Part shown: positions 30,889 through 33,520 of the stretch, piece after piece
Numbering within the stretch: the stretch's first letter is position 1
How the letters are laid out: each line of letters opens with the position of its first letter
DNA from: an uncultured Clostridia bacterium
Lineage (GTDB): Bacteria; Bacillota; Clostridia; Oscillospirales; Acutalibacteraceae
DNA: 33,520 nt
Reading direction: 5' to 3'
Assembly (NCBI GenBank): GCA_947166135.1
Contig: CAMVDB010000019.1
Location: 1-33,520, forward strand
Position numbers and translations under genes: made by a program
Notes under the pieces: model-generated
The model's input: the letters and a program-made list of their open reading frames with translations, nothing else
The model's database searches: none
What the model was told of the DNA's origin: nothing

Positions 30889-31344
30889 TCACACCGCTTT
30901 CAGCAGTTTTACGAATCTGCCGTACTCATCCTCGCCGATGAAGATCACTCGGTCAAAACCCGCCCCGATATAGAGCATGAGCGCAGCATAATTATCAAGA
31001 TCAACGCCGATCGAAAGCTCCGTATAACCCGCTTCCTGTGCCGTTGCGACAGCAAAGTCGAGCAGCTTTCTGCCGATCCCACGTCGTCTGAACCCCTCCT
31101 TTACGATCAGCCGCGATACATAAATTCGCCTGCCGGGGATGGTATAGTCGGGATCATCCATCTCCGTCACCAGATTGATCTCAGCGATATATTCTCCGTC
31201 GAGGGTATAGATATAGGTCGTGCGGTTGCCCTCAAGGAGCTCGCGATAGCACTGCCGGGCAATTTCCTTCTGCCGTTCCATATCCCAGATGTTATTACAC
31301 TTTTCAAAATCCTCGATTTCCAGCTTGATGATCTCCTCTTTCAT
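30889..31344 (-). CDS. GNAT-family N-acetyltransferase
   Basis: A 151-residue single-domain GNAT enzyme. Motif A, the acetyl-CoA pyrophosphate loop, is GFRRRGIGRKLLDFAVATAQ (about residues 83-102), preceded by the beta-4 strand RIYVSRLIVKE. Motif B, IGVDLDNYAALMLYIGAGF, gives the usual late tyrosine. It transfers acetyl from acetyl-CoA to an amine; substrate unknown. GAGG lies seven bases before the ATG. Single gene with its own promoter. Confidence 0.9.
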   Translation of the reverse strand: MKEEIIKLEIEDFEKCNNIWDMERQKEIARQCYRELLEGNRTTYIYTLDGEYIAEINLVTEMDDPDYTIPGRRIYVSRLIVKEGFRRRGIGRKLLDFAVATAQEAGYTELSIGVDLDNYAALMLYIGAGFDRVIFIGEDEYGRFVKLLKAV

Positions 31345-31371
31345 ATCTTTACCTCAATTTGCTTTTGTTTG

Positions 31372-31401
31372 ATTCTATCACAGCTTCATATCAAATGTAA
31401 A
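31372..31401 (-). promoter_or_regulatory. Promoter of the GNAT gene
   Basis: On the minus strand TTTACA (31396-31401), 18 bases, TAGAAT (31372-31377), with an extended -10 TG. Confidence 0.6.
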
Positions 31402-31411
31402 TAGACAGTTC

Positions 31412-31447
31412 AAAAAAGCGCGCCTGCATTATATGCAAAGCGCGCTT
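31412..31447 (-). terminator. Terminator of the S41 peptidase gene
   Basis: AAGCGCGC (31416-31423) pairs with GCGCGCTT (31440-31447), with TGCAT/ATGCA inside. On the minus strand TTTTTTGAAC follows. It overlaps the area just upstream of the GNAT -35. Confidence 0.9.
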
Positions 31448-31460
31448 CATCATTCTAAGT

Positions 31461-33404
31461 TTACTTATCAGCGGTATCGACAGACTTCCTGCGGCGTTTT
31501 CCGATGGCCATGAACACGACCGTGATCACAACAGCGACCAGCGCAAACGGGATCACGATCAAAAGGATCTTACCGATCGACGAACCGCCCGCATGGCTTG
31601 TCGCGGCGACGGTTGAAGCCGCCTTGGTCGGCGTGACCTTCGTATAATATTCGTCGAGGAAGGTGCGGATCGCACCGATATCATAGAGCTTTGCGTAATC
31701 GGCGTTTCCATCCGCGTCAACCGTGACGGTCTCGTAGTCCGGCTTTGCGCCTTTCTCAACGTCGTTGCCCTTTTCATCAACCATCATCTTAAAGCCCGAT
31801 AACGAATAAGGCACCGCACAGGGTAAGCTCATCTCCATAATGAAGCAGGTCCCGCCGCCGCTGGTCTCACCGATCACGGGGATCTGCGCCTGCTGCAGCA
31901 GGCAGGGCAGATAATTGCCGCAGGAGAAGGACTTGCGTGTAGTAAGCACCGCAAAGCGGAAATCGTAGCTGACCTCGTTATCCTTTTCGTCGATGACATT
32001 GTCGAGGTTTTTATCGATGACCGACTTTTGACGGACGATATTTCCGTTGATAGTATTTTTTACATAAAATTCGGATTTTCCGGTCATCACGGACATCATA
32101 TATACCAATACACCGCTGGAGCCGCCGCCGTTCATCGAAAGGTCGACAACAAAGTTTTTCGCGTCCTTCTCCTTGGCGTAATCCAGCGACCATTTAAAGG
32201 CGGGGACGACCTCATCCTTAAACTCGTTGAATAAAAAGATCGCCGTATCGTCCGCCATGACAAGCTGAGCGATAAAGCTCTCGCTTTCATCCGGCTCATT
32301 CTCGTCCTCCCACGTTTTGACCAGCTCATATTGACTGTAGCTCTGTGTTCTCAGCTTGCCGAGCTGTTCAAACGACTCTCCATGATCCGCAAAACTCTTG
32401 ATGTTCTGCGCGATCACGACAGCGTTGGGATCGTTGGCATTCTCCATAATCGCTTTGACATTCTCAACAAACGAACCGGGAACTTCCGCCAGCAGCGCCT
32501 TGGTGTATCCGACGCTCAACGAGCTGTGACCGCCGTCGTCCAGCATATTGTCAATCAGGATCAGACCGATATAATAATCGGTAACGCTCTCGGACATCAA
32601 GAGCGGCTTGACCGTCTTACCGAACTCGGTATTGCTTATCAATCCGTCAAAGCCGTTATTCTCCTTGATCTTCGCGCTGAGCTCCGACTTCGGCGGATAA
32701 CCGAAGAGGTAGTCGAAAACAAAACAAAGTTCGCGATAACTGTACTCGATCAGATCGGCGCTGCGCGGCGTTGACCGGAAGATCTCTTCATCAAAATACG
32801 CCTTGTTCCCCTGCATAAAGAAGATCTTATCGCTTAGATACACCGCTGTAAGAGCAGTATCGGCGAACAGATCGCTGAGCGTCGTCAGCGGGAAGTATAC
32901 CGCGCCGTTGACTGCGGTTATGTCAATCTGATACTTGCCGAACTCCAGATCGAGCGCGTTTTGCTTTCCCTCGACGACGATCTCGAAATCCTTTATATAC
33001 GCCGCTTCGGGACCGTCGTTATCCGCGTCGGCTGCCGCCTTGGGAAAGAAGTCTTCAAAATTATCGAAATGAACGGTATCCTTCTCGGTATCGATCACCA
33101 TTGTTTTTTCCGTCGGGCTCTTGACGGTATAAACGCCCTTGCCGCTCTCGGAGATCGAGAACTCCTTCTCTACGATCTTCCCGAGGTAATCCGTTATACT
33201 GACGTAAGGCATCGACGGCATATCGTCATACATGAGGCATTTCAGCTTGGCGGTATCCTCCATGCTGAACAGATACGCGTCGATCTCCTTCTCCGTATAG
33301 GCTCTCTCCGCCGCGGAAACGCCCGTCAGCGGCACTGATCCGATCAACAGGATCACCGCCATGATAAGCGCCGCGATTTTCGATAAGCTTCTCCGATTCT
33401 TCAT
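31461..33404 (-). CDS. Membrane-anchored S41 (C-terminal processing) peptidase-like protein
   Basis: A 647-residue exported protein. A signal peptide covers about residues 1-32 (ends GVSAAE). A long N-terminal region without a clear PDZ domain follows, then an S41 core: FVVDLSMNGGGSSGVLVYMM, FAVLTTRKSFSCGNYLPCLLQQ with the candidate nucleophile serine in SFSCGN, and IPVIGETSGGGTC. Near the C-terminus is one membrane helix (IGKILLIVIPFALVAVVITVVF) followed by KRRRK, so the enzyme faces outward with a short cytoplasmic tail. The usual S41 lysine is not obvious to me, so activity is uncertain. I choose the ATG at 33404, with AAGGAAG upstream; the frame runs on to 33464. Confidence 0.85.
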   Translation of the reverse strand: MKNRRSLSKIAALIMAVILLIGSVPLTGVSAAERAYTEKEIDAYLFSMEDTAKLKCLMYDDMPSMPYVSITDYLGKIVEKEFSISESGKGVYTVKSPTEKTMVIDTEKDTVHFDNFEDFFPKAAADADNDGPEAAYIKDFEIVVEGKQNALDLEFGKYQIDITAVNGAVYFPLTTLSDLFADTALTAVYLSDKIFFMQGNKAYFDEEIFRSTPRSADLIEYSYRELCFVFDYLFGYPPKSELSAKIKENNGFDGLISNTEFGKTVKPLLMSESVTDYYIGLILIDNMLDDGGHSSLSVGYTKALLAEVPGSFVENVKAIMENANDPNAVVIAQNIKSFADHGESFEQLGKLRTQSYSQYELVKTWEDENEPDESESFIAQLVMADDTAIFLFNEFKDEVVPAFKWSLDYAKEKDAKNFVVDLSMNGGGSSGVLVYMMSVMTGKSEFYVKNTINGNIVRQKSVIDKNLDNVIDEKDNEVSYDFRFAVLTTRKSFSCGNYLPCLLQQAQIPVIGETSGGGTCFIMEMSLPCAVPYSLSGFKMMVDEKGNDVEKGAKPDYETVTVDADGNADYAKLYDIGAIRTFLDEYYTKVTPTKAASTVAATSHAGGSSIGKILLIVIPFALVAVVITVVFMAIGKRRRKSVDTADK

Positions 33405-33482
33405 TCTTATCTTCCTTTCCCGATCCGATATTTTCGTATGCGCGATCACGGATCCCTTTGACACGCCGTGATCACTGATTAT

Positions 33483-33515
33483 AAAAACAGCAGACAGCTG
33501 TTACACTGCCTGCTG
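33483..33515 (-). terminator. Terminator of a gene beyond the window
   Basis: CAGCAG-a-CAG (33488-33497) pairs with CTG-c-CTGCTG (33506-33515). On the minus strand TTTTTAT follows. It should end a minus-strand gene lying to the right. A second hairpin, GATCACGG (33444-33451) with CCGTGATC (33466-33473), lies between it and the S41 start. Confidence 0.75.
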
Positions 33516-33520
33516 AGATG

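Overview
The window looks like a chromosomal segment of a gut or rumen Clostridia member, most like Ruminococcaceae/Oscillospiraceae. Seen directly: moderately GC-rich genes, AGGAGG-type ribosome binding sites, many sigma-A-type promoters (TTGACA/TATAAT), and a type I dockerin on a BspA-like leucine-rich-repeat protein. Firmicutes-type gene neighbourhoods are also present: rsmE-rsmD-coaD, phoH-ybeY, era-yqzL-recO. The taxonomic call is inference. There are no rRNA, tRNA, CRISPR, prophage or transposase genes.

Layout. 1-5.3 kb: pyruvate kinase (minus), an esterase (plus), a DMT-type exporter and citrate synthase (minus). 5.3-7.2 kb: a two-gene plus-strand operon for a VTC-domain polyphosphate-polymerase-like protein and a DUF4956 membrane protein. 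7.3-8.9 kb: a small CxxC protein, a membrane protein with an odd start, and an orphan zinc-finger remnant. 8.9-12.8 kb: malQ-glgP glycogen/maltodextrin operon (minus). 13.0-16.1 kb: pncC (minus) divergent from rsmE-rsmD-coaD-coiled-coil protein (plus). 16.3-18.4 kb: secreted LRR/dockerin protein (minus). 18.5-23.2 kb: yqzL-recO-mutS2-C39 peptidase-flavin-fold protein (minus). 23.3-26.0 kb: era, and phoH-ybeY (minus). 26.2-27.2 kb: lipoprotein with two related domains (plus). 27.3-27.8 kb: universal-stress-like protein (minus). 28.1-30.5 kb: asparagine synthetase with an acidic C-terminal tail (plus). 30.9-33.4 kb: GNAT acetyltransferase and a membrane-anchored S41 peptidase-like protein (minus).

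How the genes work together. malQ and glgP process maltodextrin/glycogen to glucose-1-phosphate, and pyk closes glycolysis. The minus-strand 18.5-26 kb block is ribosome assembly/RNA quality (era, ybeY, phoH) plus recombination/translation rescue (recO, mutS2). The VTC/DUF4956 pair probably makes or handles polyphosphate at the membrane.

Most interesting signals. (1) TTCAYA hexamers repeated every 11 bp upstream of two unlinked genes, the VTC operon and the stress-protein gene, at identical distances from the -10 box. Neither promoter has a good -35. This is the layout of a PhoP/OmpR-type activator site and suggests a shared regulon. (2) A palindromic TTGCAA used as the -35 box by two back-to-back promoters (pncC and rsmE). 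(3) Several families of small palindromic or MITE-like repeats, including one copy nested in another and one element lying between two identical terminator hairpins. (4) A 53-codon yqzL gene overlapping the start of recO. (5) A possible AUA start codon.
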